From positions 2,075,770 through 2,139,769 of the forward strand of contig NC_133284.1 of the NCBI RefSeq assembly GCF_005239225.2: a stretch of DNA of 64,000 nucleotides, given 5' to 3'. How positions within the stretch are numbered: position 1 is the stretch's first letter; every line of letters begins with the position of its first letter. Both the position numbers and the translations under genes were made by a program. The notes beneath the pieces were generated by a model. That model saw only the letters and a list, made by a program, of their open reading frames with translations, searched no databases and was not told the DNA's origin. This stretch comes from Populus alba (Eukaryota; Streptophyta; Magnoliopsida; Malpighiales; Salicaceae). This document shows, piece after piece, positions 23,634 through 35,049 of this stretch.

Positions 23634-26600
23634 ATGGGCTCGGATGGTGAAATGAAAATCAATGGGAAAGAAGATGATGATCTGAAGGCACCTTTGCTGA
23701 AGCCGTCGGAGGATGTTGCAATTACTGTCTTCCCTGATAAAGGAGATAAGAAGGTCAGAACTGTTAAGTTCAAAATAGGGGAAATCAAGTGCACATCGTG
23801 CTCGACGTCTATAGAATCTATGTTGGGAGAGGTTCATGGGGTTGAAAGTGCTGTAATATCGCCCCTTGATGGCCGTGCTGCTATCACTTATGTGCCTGGG
23901 CTTGTTGATGTAAGTCAGCTTGGGAAACTTGTATAAGCTTATTGTTAGTCATGTTTCTTTTGTCCTGTTAGAATAAGTATGTTTATGTATGTTTAGAGTT
24001 GTTTTGTTTCGATTATTTATACTTGTCAAATGTGGATGAAAAGGCACATGTGGTGGACTCTGTGATATTTGTTTGATTTCGGATTTGAGATAGCTAGTTT
24101 GAATTTTTTGTTGGTACTAATTTGTATGGTATTTTTCTCCTGTTGATGAGTAGCAATTTTATGATTTTTTTTAATGTCTTTAGGTTAATAAAATCAAGGA
24201 AACTATAGAAGATGCTGGATTTCCTGTTGATGAATTTCCAGAGCATGATATAGAAGTATGCCGGCTTAGGATTAAAGGAATGATGTGCACCAGCTGCTCT
24301 GAGTCTGTTGAACGTATCCTTCTAATGGCCGATGGAGTTAAAAAAGCAGTGGTTGGTCTAGCTCTTGAAGAAGCAAAGGTCCACTTTGACCCAAATCTCA
24401 TTGATACAGACGGCATTCTTGAAGCAGTAGAAGATGCTGGCTTTGGAGTTGAGCTCATCAGTTCAGGGAATGACATGAACAAGGTGCACCTTAAAGTTGA
24501 AGGATTTAATTTTGCAGAAGATGGTAACATGATCCAATCATGTCTTGAGTCCACACCAGGTGTGAATCATGTTGAAGTGGACTTAGCTGAACATAAGGTA
24601 ACTGTTTGCTATGATCCAGATCTCATTGGCCCAAGATCTATTATACAGCGCATTGGAGATGCATCATCTGGTCCCAACATTTACCACGCAGAATTATATG
24701 TTCCTCCAAGGCGAAGAGAAACAGAGCAACTACAAGAAGTTCGGATGTATAGAAACCAATTTTTGTTGTGTTGCCTTTTCTCTGTTCCAGTACTTGTATT
24801 CTCCATGGTACTCCCAATGCTTCATCCTTATGGTAACTGGTTAGAATACAGGATTCACAACATGCTCACAGTTGGGATGCTTCTCAGGTTGATCCTTTGT
24901 ACACCAGTGCAGTTCATTGTTGGCCGAAGGTACTGAAATAAGCATTACTTCTATGTTCATCAATTTTATTTTTACTTCTAAATTTTCTGTCATTGATAAG
25001 TGAAATTCAGACTGTTAAAATCTTTACTATTGATGTTATTTTCAGGTTTTATGTGGGATCATACCATGCTTTGAGGCGGAAATCTGCTAACATGGATGTT
25101 TTAGTTGCACTAGGCACTAATGCAGCTTACTTCTATTCTGTATACATGGTGATAAAAGCTATAACATCAGATACATTTGAAGGGCAAGATTTCTTTGAGA
25201 CTAGTGCCATGTTGATATCGTTTATTCTTTTGGGAAAATATTTGGAGGTTGTGGCTAAAGGCAAGACTTCAGATGCTTTAGCAAAGCTGACTGAACTCGC
25301 TCCTGAGACAGCTCATTTGGTAGCAGTAGACAGTGATGAAAATGTTGTCTCAGAGATGGACATTAGTACTGAACTGATACAAAAGAATGACATGATTAAG
25401 ATTGTTCCTGGGGAAAAGGTCCCTGTTGATGGGATTGTTATAGATGGTCAAAGCTATGTGAATGAGAGTATGATCACAGGGGAGGCAAGGCCCATTGCTA
25501 AAAGACCTGGAGACAAGGTATAACACTGCAATTCATCTGTTGTTCACATAGATTTTATATGCAGCATTTGTACAATTCAGAAGGCTCAGCCAGGAATTTC
25601 TGTTTCAATTGTTAACAGGTGATTGGCGGGACCATGAATGAGAATGGGTGCTTAGTGGTCAGGGCTACTCATGTTGGATCAGAAACTGCACTTTCCCAAA
25701 TTGTTCAACTTGTTGAAGCTGCTCAGCTTTCCAGGGCCCCTGTTCAGAAACTAGCTGACCGAATCTCCAAGATTTTTGTTCCTACAGTGAGTTCATTATA
25801 TCCTTCGTTTGATATCCTAATTAATGTTTGGTTATCGGGTCTTTTATGAGATGACACACTCCACATGCTTTACAAGTTTGCTATTGCTTGAATCAGTAAA
25901 AATCTAAGTAATTTAAAAAATAATAGACTTTGCTGTCTGACTAGGAGAGAGATGCATCATTCTAGAAAATGAAGCGAGTTTCTCTCTGTCTCTCTATCTG
26001 TCTTTTTCTGAGGCTTAATTGATTTTCTTGAAGAGTTCTCTCCCTCTCCCTCCTTCCTTTTGTGTGTGTTTTCATCTAGTTCTCTCTTTATATAATTTTC
26101 TTTCCAAGGGCTTGCACTTTCATGATATAAGGCATCCATCTGTACATATAATAACTGTGAGGGCAAGGCACTTTCTGATCTTTTCACTCTTGCACATGTT
26201 TCAATACTGTTTTTTTTTTTTAATTATATGGGATAACTGGGAATGCAGAACATTCCAATTTTTATGTATCTTGGAAATGCCATTTCAGGTTGTTATTGCA
26301 GCATTTATTACATGGCTGGGATGGTTTATACCTGGAGAAGCTGGTCTTTACCCAAAGCATTGGATACCCAAAGCAATGGACAGATTTGAGCTTGCACTGC
26401 AGTTTGGTATTTCAGTACTGGTAGTTGCTTGCCCATGCGCTCTAGGTCTGGCAACACCAACAGCAGTCATGGTTGCCACTGGAAAGGGTGCTTCTCAAGG
26501 TGTGCTCATCAAAGGCGGAAATGCACTTCAAAAGGCACACAAGGTAAGGCAACTTTTCTGATAAACCTTCATCTCTGTTGTCAGAAATTGGGTTTAATGC

Positions 26601-28557
26601 ATGGGCTCCTTTGCTGTTATGAGAACTTAGCAAGCCTTATCCGTGGTAGATTTGTTTCCCATGAAGCAATTTCTTGGCCATTTTTTACATTAGGCAAGAG
26701 TAGATTTCACAAATACATTTCATATGCACTAGGGACAAAGTCAATTGCCGAACTTCAATATCTCTTGTAACTGATCATGCTGTTACTGTCCTCCAGGTGA
26801 AAACGGTTGTCTTTGACAAGACAGGGACATTAACAGTTGGAAAACCAGAGGTAGTTAGTGCTGTGCTCTTTTCCAGTTTATCAATGGAGGAATTTTGTGA
26901 CATGGTTACTGCTGCAGAGGTGGGCATCTATATCTCGAGCATTGTTCTGATATCAAAACTATAGGATTTAGATACATCTTGATTTTCATAAAAACATCTT
27001 GATTTTCATAAAAAAGAGGTTCGAGAGGCCACTTTAATAAACAGCTTGGTTTACCATGGGGAGGGAAGGAATAGTGCTGTCTGAAAAATAAGATTAGTTT
27101 CCATTTCTGAAGTATTATTAAATATGTATAGTTATTGTTTTCTTGAACAATCATTGATATATTAGATACTGAAATCATACTCATAACATGTTGGGGAAGA
27201 TGGCTTATTTTTATTTCCCCATCCATATCCTCAGGCAAATAGTGAACATCCAATAGCAAAAGCTGTGGTGAAGCATGCTAAGAGGCTGCGCCAGAAGATT
27301 GCTCCTAATGCAGAATATATTGCAGAGGTTAAGGACTTTGAAGTGCACACTGGAGCTGGGGTGAGTGGAAAAGTTGGTGACAGAAATGTTTTGGTTGGGA
27401 ACAGGAGGCTCATGCAGGCATGTAATGTCTCAGTTGGTTCTGAGGTTGAGAACTACATTCAAGAACATGAGCAATTAGCTAGAACGTGTGTGCTAGTAGC
27501 CATAGACGGAGGGGTTGCTGGAGCTTTTGCTGTGACTGATCCAGTGAAGCCAGAGGCTGAGTGTGTCATATCTTTTCTTCGTTCCATGGGCATCTCAAGC
27601 ATCATGGTGACTGGTGATAACTGGGCTACAGCAAGTGCCATTGCTAAGGAGGTTGGGATTGAGAAGGTGTTTGCTGAAACAGATCCATTAGGAAAGGCTG
27701 ACAGGATTAAAGATTTACAGGTATGCTTACTTTCCAATGCAAGAAAATAAACAGAGAAGTAGGCAAATAAAAATTTGTGACGTGCTGTTATATGTTAATG
27801 AATTGGAGCTTTGAATAATGATTAACCTTTACTAATCTTATGAGGATGGTGACATTCAATGAAACATGCAAATGCCCATCCCTTTATATATTGAATGTAT
27901 TATGGTATGAAAAAAAATGTTAACAGTTTACATTGGATGAAATCCTAGATGAGTCCCAGGGCAAGACGATGACAAGAAACTTTTTTGAGTTTTAACTTCC
28001 ACAATTGGCAGCTAATGTAATTTTAAAAGGGGTCTGAGCGGTTCTGTTTTTTATTCATTCTTTTGCATTTTGATTGAAAAGCAATAGGGTTGGGTTGGGT
28101 GTGAACTGATTTCTTACTAGTGTTCAAATTGTGTAAATTTGTAAACTGAATGCAGGGAAAAGGAATGACTGTAGCAATGGTGGGAGATGGAATAAACGAC
28201 TCGCCAGCTCTAGTTGCAGCTGATGTTGGGATGGCAATTGGTGCCGGCACTGATGTGGCCATAGAAGCTGCTGATATAGTTCTCATCAAAAGCAACTTAG
28301 AAGACGTAGTTACAGCCATCGATTTATCAAGAAAAACCATGTCCCGGATACGGCTAAACTACGTATGGGCTCTCGGCTATAACATACTCGGCATGCCTAT
28401 TGCTGCTGGTATCCTATACCCATTCACTGGAATTCGGCTACCACCTTGGCTTGCTGGTGCTTGTATGGCTGCTTCATCACTTAGCGTGGTTTGTTCTTCT
28501 TCTCTCATGTTGCAGTCTTATAAGAAGCCTTTGCGCGTTAGAGATAGAGCCTCTTGA
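23634..28557 (+). CDS. HMA5-like: P1B-type copper-transporting ATPase, HMA5-like
   Basis: Eight exons (23634-23909, 24184-24929, 25046-25517, 25619-25786, 26289-26543, 26797-26919, 27235-27720, 28156-28557) give 975 aa with all phases closed; Arabidopsis HMA5 is 995 aa. N-terminus: metal-binding domain 1 with C53-TS-C56, domain 2 with GMMC127-TS-C130, and a third ferredoxin-like domain (about 198-270) without CxxC. The actuator motif is TGEA (485-488). The transport site is C602-P603-C604, the phosphorylation motif D646-KTGT, the HP motif is at 685-686 and the hinge GDGINDSP at 852-859. NY (910-911), YN (917-918) and MxxSS (946-950) in the last membrane helices mark the Cu(I) subgroup P1B-1. 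It exports Cu(I) from the cytosol using ATP; HMA5 acts in copper detoxification and long-distance copper movement. Compared with the duplicated exon downstream, this copy has one extra Ser after VVC near the C-terminus. The terminal exon and 3' flank are tandemly duplicated. Confidence 0.96.
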
Positions 28558-29110
28558 AGGAAAACTCATTACACGATATTTGACAATCTCATGTTAGCTA
28601 GTTTTTACTCTTTATCTGTATCTACCATTGCTCTGACTGCTGTGATTATAAACATGTGCATGCCCTTGGTAATATACACAATAAATTTGTCCTGATCTCA
28701 GGAACTAATACACTAGAGCAAAAAAGGATTGGAAGATTTGAATGAGAAATGACTAGAGTGTTCCATCCACCATGCTCATTTGCAGTCTTCCTACTTGCCA
28801 GCTGCAATAAACAGAATGAAGGAAATGTCAATTCTACTTTCTAATTTAGTGTATGCATTGGAAAAATTACCAAATCCTTAGTGGGAAATTCATTGGGAAC
28901 ATATATAGCATGTATCATTTGGAAGTTTATGCTTTCTTTTACCTCCCCAGATCATAACTGTGCCCTTCCTTTTTATGTGAAAGAGCAGGTGTTGCTGCTT
29001 GTGATCTTTCCCAAAGAACAAAGAAAATAGATTAGCATCCAAGGTACTGTGAGAGAGAAAGCAAGATAAAGTAACAAGCATAGACGTTAAATTTAAATAT
29101 GATATTTAAA
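28558..29110 (+). other. 3' UTR and downstream flank of the HMA5-like gene
   Basis: No ORF of note. The sequence just after the stop is probably 3' UTR, with AATAAA-like motifs near 28680 and 28806. The same sequence follows the duplicated exon at 33347-33900. Confidence 0.5.
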
Positions 29111-29480
29111 CCTGATTGAATCAATATCAATACATCTTTAAAAAAAAAAAATAAAAAAAATATTATTTTAATAAAAATAATTGATCTGAATTGATTTGAT
29201 AACTTATTTATGACCTAATAATCTAATAATCTAAGTATTTTTTATGTTAATTCTAGATAATTAATCTGAATGAAAATCTAATAATCTAAGTTATTTTCAT
29301 GCAATTGATCAAATTAAATTTTTAGTGATTTAATTTACATGATCAAGTTTAATTTAAATCTAATCAGATTAATATTAATAGTCTTTAATAAAAAATATAT
29401 TTTAATAAAATAATTAATCTAAATTGATTCACTAAGCCATCAATGACCTTATGATATAATAATCTAAGTTATTTTAAGTT
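29110..29480. repeat. pair of diverged AT-rich direct repeats
   Basis: Two related blocks of about 125 bp (about 29110-29240 and 29357-29478) share TTTTAATAAAA, TAATTGATCTGAATTGATT / TAATTAATCTAAATTGATT, then ATGACC and ATAATCTAAGT. They could be short LTRs of another TRIM-like element. The pair recurs in the second duplication unit at about 33905-34265. Confidence 0.35.
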
Positions 29481-29884
29481 ATAATTGAACATACAAGTTA
29501 TTTGCAATAAAGAAACTGCAGTAGTTCCTGTTTAGTGGTAGTTAAGGTTTTCATGGAATCAAGAAGGAAACAAGTTCAAGGTGGGAAGCTCAGCAGCATT
29601 AAAAAACAAGAGAGAGCTGGCTGGCTGGCTGGGCAAAATTATTTAAACAAAGAATAGCACAGTAATTAAAAAAATTTAACAGAATAATACAATTATTATT
29701 ATTATTATTATTTTTTTATGAAATAGAACGCTTTAACTTGTAGTATTTTAAAAATACAACATTTTAATAAATGTTACATCGGAAAGCGTGACATGTTATT
29801 AAATTTCCACGTAGATGCTCTTCTTCTCTCTTAAGCCGAAGAACGCAAGCCCATTCTGTCAATTTTCCATGACATAGGTATTTA

Positions 29885-30102
29885 GAGCGTGTTTGGTAGT
29901 GTGGTAGCGGTTGCTTTTCAAATAGCTTTTCGTGCCGAAAAGCATGCCAATGATGTTTTTTTATTTTTTAAAAATCATTTTTAAGATCAGCACATCAAAA
30001 CGATCTGAAAAGTACAAACCGAACTCAATTTTAGCAAAAAAAAAAAAAAAAAAATTCAAAATTTGACGAAACACAGTTACAAACGCAATGCCAAACACTC
30101 TC
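29885..30102 (+). mobile_element. Tourist-like MITE inserted in unit 1 only
   Basis: A 218-bp element starts GAGCGTGTTTGG and ends CCAAACACTCTC, flanked by TTA on both sides (29882-29884 and 30103-30105). The matching site in unit 2 (about 34664-34676) reads GGTATTTAGTCCC with a single TTA and no insertion. It has no ORF. The termini and 3-bp TTA duplication point to PIF/Harbinger. Confidence 0.9.
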
Positions 30103-30266
30103 TTAGTCCCTTCTGTCCCTTCTCTTCTATCTATAATTGACTTTTCTAAATAAATCACTTGTTTTAGTTTCTTTCCATTTTCTTGAAAAAATTGCACTCC
30201 TTCACTTCCATTTGCAGTCCCAAGGTAGAGTCAACTCTTTTTTTTTTATTAGCCTTTGGCTTCTTA

Positions 30267-30482
30267 GAGGGTGTTTTGGAGTGTGGTAATGGTTGCTTTT
30301 CAAATAACTTTTCGTGTTAAAAAACATGCAAATAATGTTTTTTTATTTTTTAAAAATTATTTTTGATATCAGCACATCAAAACGATTCAAAAAGTACAAA
30401 CCGCACTCAATTTTAGCAAAAACAAAATTTTTTTTTTGAAATTTTCCGAAAAGTAGGTTCAACCTCAATGCCAAACACCCTC
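30267..30482 (+). mobile_element. Tourist-like MITE (older copy, unit 1)
   Basis: A 216-bp element with GAGGGTGTTTTGG and CCAAACACCCTC ends, flanked by TTA (30264-30266 and 30483-30485). It is a sibling of the element at 29885-30102 and is shared with unit 2 (34831-35049), so it was inserted before the duplication. Confidence 0.85.
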
Positions 30483-30559
30483 TTAGCCTGCTTTCTTATC
30501 TTCTTAGGCCTTTGGTGACTTGCCTTTTATATTCAATTCAACTAAAAACTTTGTTTTCA

Positions 30560-30800
30560 AATAAAATTTTAACATATAATTTATATTATTAGAGTTCACT
30601 TTTTTTTTATTATCCATTTAAACTTGAAATTTATTCTTTATATTATTTTATACTTAATTTTTTATTAAATAAATAAAAATAATAAGATTGAAACTCATGA
30701 CTGTTTAATTATAAAAAGCTATGATATCATATTAAAAAAACTAATTTTATTTAAAAATATAAACTATTAGATAAGATATTAGAAAATAATTTATAATTTA
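30560..30800 (-). repeat. TRIM-like element fragment (unit 1)
   Basis: It carries the family's TTTAACATATAATTTATATTATTAGAG block, TTGAAACTCATGACTG, GCTATGATATCATATTAAA and a second terminal-repeat-like stretch. It is shared with unit 2 at about 35120-35370. Confidence 0.4.
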
Positions 30801-31177
30801 TGTTATTTATATTATTCTATGTAATTTAATTGTTGTGATTAATAATTAATTGTTATCGCGATATTCATTAATTGTGGCAGTCATGAACAGCAGGAAGAAA
30901 AGCTGTGAAATTCATCTATTTTTTTTTTAAAAAAATTATATGCTAATTGCCTAATTTGTCCGAACAGAGAAGCAAGCTACTTCCTCTAACAGGAAACTGG
31001 ATCGTTCTGTTTCCTGTTACATGTTAAAACCTTCTCTTAACTCAGAACCACCGCTTTCTTCGGTTGTTATTAACTCGAACTCGAACAAAAGGGTTGCTTG
31101 CAGCTCGTATCAGCATCCACTCTCTCCATTGTATGCACATATTGAGGATTACTTGTGTGGAGTTCATGTTGAGTTGG

Positions 31178-31390
31178 TGTGGATTCCAGCTGCTATACTT
31201 CTCATCGAAAGCAACTGAAAGATGTGGTTGCAGCCATGGAGCTATCGCGAAAGACCATATCCTGAATTTGGATTAGTTGCTCCTGGAAACTTGGCTGCAA
31301 CATGACTAGCTTGCTGGTGCTTGCATGGCTGCTTCATCTCTTAGTGTGGTCTGTTCTTCTCTTTTGTTGCAGTCTTATGTGTAACCTCTT
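31178..31390 (+). pseudogene. decayed copy of the HMA5 terminal exon (unit 1)
   Basis: About 210 bp aligns with the second half of exon 8 at 28255-28530. Shared runs include TTCTCATC-AAAGCAACT, CAGCCAT, TATC-CGAAAGACCAT, GCTTGCTGGTGCTTG, ATGGCTGCTTCATC and TGCAGTCTTAT. Small deletions shift the frame near the AGCAACT run, a TGA interrupts the TCCTGA stretch, and the middle part encoding NYVWALGYN is shortened. It predates the large duplication because both units have it. No protein function is expected. Confidence 0.8.
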
Positions 31391-31772
31391 CGTATAAAGC
31401 ACTGTAAACCTGCTTACTTGCTAGCACAGAGATGGCCTCATGGATTCTGTCCCAATTTCTGCTTTCTGCAGCTGATACTTTTTAATTTGCTTCAAATAAA
31501 ACATAGTCAATACATCTCATTTTATGTCATTTCTGCATTTCAAGCTTGACATAAGTTTAATCAAAGCTTCCTTTGTCATGAGGTTTTGTCTTTGTAGTTG
31601 ACTAACAATCAGGGCTCAAGCATTGGTAGCAGAAAAAGCATGAAACAGGTAGAGTTGAGGAGGCCTGATTCTATACTCTTCAATCATTATTTAGATTATT
31701 GATGAACACTATAATTGTACAGGCAAACCTATCGGGTCTTGATGACCCATCAATTTAAAACCTAGCTTAACT

Positions 31773-31967
31773 GCACTTGAGGTCTTGGCACAGCGGTTGA
31801 AGGGACTTGTTCCCTTTCTTTGCATTCTAAGTTCAAACCTCATCGTGCATGCCTGTCACCCCGCGGTGCCTTACATGCTCACTGGGTTTGCAGGATGTTA
31901 AGTGAGTTGTGGGATTAGCTATGGTATGCGCAAGCTAGCCCGGACACCCACGTAAAAAAAAAAAAAA
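31773..31967 (+). mobile_element. tRNA-derived SINE in unit 1
   Basis: The 5' region carries a polymerase III box A-like TGGCACAGCGG (31786-31796) and a box B-like GTTCAAACC (31831-31839), spaced as in a tRNA. The body ends in a poly-A tract. ACCTAGCTTAACT is present just before the element (31760-31772) and just after the tail (31968-31980). Unit 2 lacks the SINE, but its matching region is also missing about 70 bp of flank, so loss by deletion cannot be excluded. SINE families of this kind are known in Salicaceae. Confidence 0.85.
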
Positions 31968-32947
31968 ACCTAGCTTAACTTGATTCAAGTTTGTTTTTAT
32001 TTTTGAATTATCTAAAACGTTGACCTAACCAAACTCAGATGATAATATTATTATTATTTTATTCAAAACAATATGTTTTTGGATTTAAAAAAAAAAATTA
32101 TGTTCAAAATAACATATTTTTATTAAAAAAAACTCAATGTATTAATTTATTGATAATAGGTTGTTATAAGTACAAAATGTATCATTAAAATCATTTAAAA
32201 AGATATTTAATTTTGATTGATACATTAATTGGTTAGATAATATCATCCCATAACAAAATATAAATAGATTTAATAAATAAATACTTTTACTTAAAAAATC
32301 ACAAAAAAATAATTTCCTAATATAAGTAAATATCATTATAATTATATTTCAATAATTCTAATTTAAAAAGAATGCTAGTTGATGGTGCTACTCCTATAAT
32401 ATATTTTTAGGGAAAGTGCTACTACTATACTAGAAAATAAAATTTATTTAATCCTAAAACTTTTTAATGCTACATGGTGTAGAATAAAAGTTTATGTGGG
32501 ATTATTCGAATACTGTCATCTCTTCAATTTTGCCAATGTATTAAATGGAGACCAAAAAAAGGAGAAAAATGAAAAACGTTTCAAACTTGAAAGGGAAAAC
32601 TGAGACAAAACAAAGTTGTGGAGCTAAATTTAGACAAAACATAAACTTTAAGGGTGAAAATTGAAAATTGAACCTATGTGATGTGAATGTATTATGGTAT
32701 GAAAAAAAATGTTAACAGTTTACATTGGATGAAATCCTAGATGAGTCCCAGGGCAAGACGATGACAAGAAACTTTTTTGAGTTTTAACTTCCACAATTGG
32801 CAGCTAATGTAATTTTAAAAGGGGTCTGAGCGGTTCTGTTTTTTATTCATTCTTTTGCATTTTGATTGAAAAGCAATAGGGTTGGGTTGGGTGTGAACTG
32901 ATTTCTTACTAGTGTTCAAATTGTGTAAATTTGTAAACTGAATGCAG

Positions 32948-33346
32948 GGAAAAGGAATGACTGTAGCAATGGTGGGAGATGGAATAAACGACTCGCCAGC
33001 TCTAGTTGCAGCTGATGTTGGGATGGCAATTGGTGCCGGCACTGATGTGGCCATAGAAGCTGCTGATATAGTTCTCATCAAAAGCAACTTAGAAGACGTA
33101 GTTACAGCCATCGATTTATCAAGAAAAACCATGTCCCGGATACGGCTAAACTACGTATGGGCTCTCGGCTATAACATACTCGGCATGCCTATTGCTGCTG
33201 GTATCCTATACCCATTCACTGGAATTCGGCTGCCACCTTGGCTTGCTGGTGCTTGTATGGCTGCTTCATCACTTAGCGTGGTTTGTTCTTCTCTCATGTT
33301 GCAGTCTTATAAGAAGCCTTTGCGCGTTAGAGATAGAGCCTCTTGA
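32948..33346 (+). pseudogene. duplicated HMA5 terminal exon without upstream exons
   Basis: An open 132-codon copy of exon 8, from [12 protein letters not shown] through the last two membrane helices to the stop. It is preceded by the intact acceptor TGAATGCAG and about 260 bp of the former intron. It differs from 28156-28557 by a synonymous change in GGCTGCC and lacks one TCT codon, giving VVCSSLM instead of VVCSSSLM. On its own it has no promoter, start or ATPase core, so it is a gene fragment. It could serve as an alternative last exon if exon 7 spliced 5.2 kb downstream to it. Confidence 0.85.
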
Positions 33347-34830
33347 AGGAAAACTCATTACACGATATTTGACAATCTCATGTTAGCTAGTTTTTACTCT
33401 TTATCTGTATCTACCATTGCTCTGACTGCTGTGATTATAAACATGTGCATGCCCTTGGTAATATACACAATAAATTTGTCCTGATCTCAGGAACTAATAC
33501 ACTAGAGCAAAAAAGGATTGGAAGATTTGAATGAGAAATGACTAGAGTGTTCCATCCACCATGCTCATTTGCAGTCTTCCTACTTGCCAGCTGCAATAAA
33601 CAGAATGAAGGAAATGTCAATTCTACTTTCTAATTTAGTGTATGCATTGGAAAAATTACCAAATCCTTAGTGGGAAATTCATTGGGAACATATATAGCAT
33701 GTATCATTTGGAAGTTTATGCTTTCTTTTACCTCCCCAGATCATAACTGTGCCCTTCCTTTTATGTGAAAGAGCAGGTGTTGCTGCTTGTGATCTTTCCC
33801 AAAGAACAAAGAAAATAGATTAGCATCCAAGGTACTGTGAGAGAGAAAGCAAGATAAAGTAGCAAGCATAGACGTTAAATTTAAATATGATATTTTAAAC
33901 CTGATTGAATCAATATCAATACATCTTTTTAAAAAAAAAAATAAAAAAAATATTATTTTATTAAAAATAATTGATCTGAATTGATTTGATAACTTATTTA
34001 TGACCTAATAATCTAAGTATTCTTTATGTTAATTCTAGATAATTAATCTGAATGAAAATCTAATAATCTAAGTTATTTTCATGCAATTGATCAAATTAAA
34101 TTTTTAGTGATTTAATTTACATGATCAAGTTTAATTTAAATCTAATCAGATTAATATTAATATTGTTTTTAATAAAAAAAATATTTTAATAAAAATAATT
34201 AATCTAAATTGATTCACTAAGCCATCAATGACCTTATGATATAATAATCTAAGTTATTTTAAGTTATAATTGAACATACAAGTTATTTGCAATAAAGAAA
34301 CTGCAGTAGTTCCTGTTTAGTGGTAGTTAAGGTTTTCATGGAATCAAGAAGGAAACAAGTTCAAGGTGGGAAGCTCAGCAGCATTAAAAAACAAAGAGAG
34401 AGCTGGCTGGCTGGCTGGGCAAAATTATTTAAACAAAGAATAGCACAGTAATTAAAAAATTTAACAGAATAATACAATTATTATTATTATTATTATTTTT
34501 TTATGAAATAGAACGCTTTAACTTGTAGTATTTTAAAAATACAACATTTTAATAAATGTTACATCGGAAAGCGTGACATGTTATTAAATTTCCACGTAGA
34601 TGCTCTTCTTCTCTCTTAAGCCGAAGAACGCAAGCCCATTCTGTCAATTTTCCATGACATAGGTATTTAGTCCCTTCTGTCCCTTCTCTTCTATCTATAA
34701 TTGACTTTTCTAAATAAATCACTTGTTTTAGTTTCTTTCCATTTTCTTGAAAAAATTGCACTCCTTCACTTCCATTTGCAGTCCCAAGGTAGAGTCAACT
34801 CTTTTTTTTTTATTAGCCTTTGGCTTCTTA

Positions 34831-35049
34831 GAGGGTGTTTTGGAGTGTGGTAATGGTTGCTTTTCAAATAACTTTTCGTGTTAAAAAACATGCAAATAAT
34901 GTTTTTTTTATTTTTTAAAAATTATTTTTGATATCAGCACATCAAAACGATTCAAAAAGTACAAACCGCACTCAATTTTAGCAAAAACAAAATTTTTTTT
35001 TTTTGAAATTTTCCGAAAAGTAGGTTCAACCTCAATGCCAAACACCCTC
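34831..35049 (+). mobile_element. Tourist-like MITE (older copy, unit 2)
   Basis: The duplicate of the element at 30267-30482, flanked by TTA at 34828-34830 and 35050-35052. It differs mainly in homopolymer length. Confidence 0.85.

Larger units (their letters stand above)
27892..32664 (+). repeat. tandem duplication, unit 1 (HMA5 last exon plus 3' flank)
   Basis: This unit runs from inside intron 7 of the HMA5-like gene, through exon 8, to a GGTGAAAATTGA end. It is nearly identical to 32684-36964, with an offset of 4792 bp at the left end. It is about 490 bp longer than unit 2, mostly because of a MITE (29885-30102) and a SINE-bearing stretch (about 31710-31985). About 20 bp of extra sequence separates the two units. 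Because the real gene runs into unit 1, this is the copy attached to the parent gene. Confidence 0.92.

Noticed and set aside
24180..24554. 124-residue minus-strand ORF
   Set aside because: It lies antisense to HMA5 exon 2 and has no recognisable domain; a shadow frame.
28023..28340. 105-residue minus-strand ORF, present again at 32815-33132
   Set aside because: It is the antisense of the HMA5 terminal exon and intron; duplication of the DNA explains why it occurs twice.
31021..31218. 65-70 residue ORFs repeated at 35587-35842
   Set aside because: They are conserved between the units only because the DNA was recently duplicated; they overlap the decayed exon relic and show no domain.
31786..31839. 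Possible tRNA gene (box A and box B motifs)
   Set aside because: It does not fold into a complete cloverleaf by eye and is followed by a SINE body, poly-A tail and target duplication.
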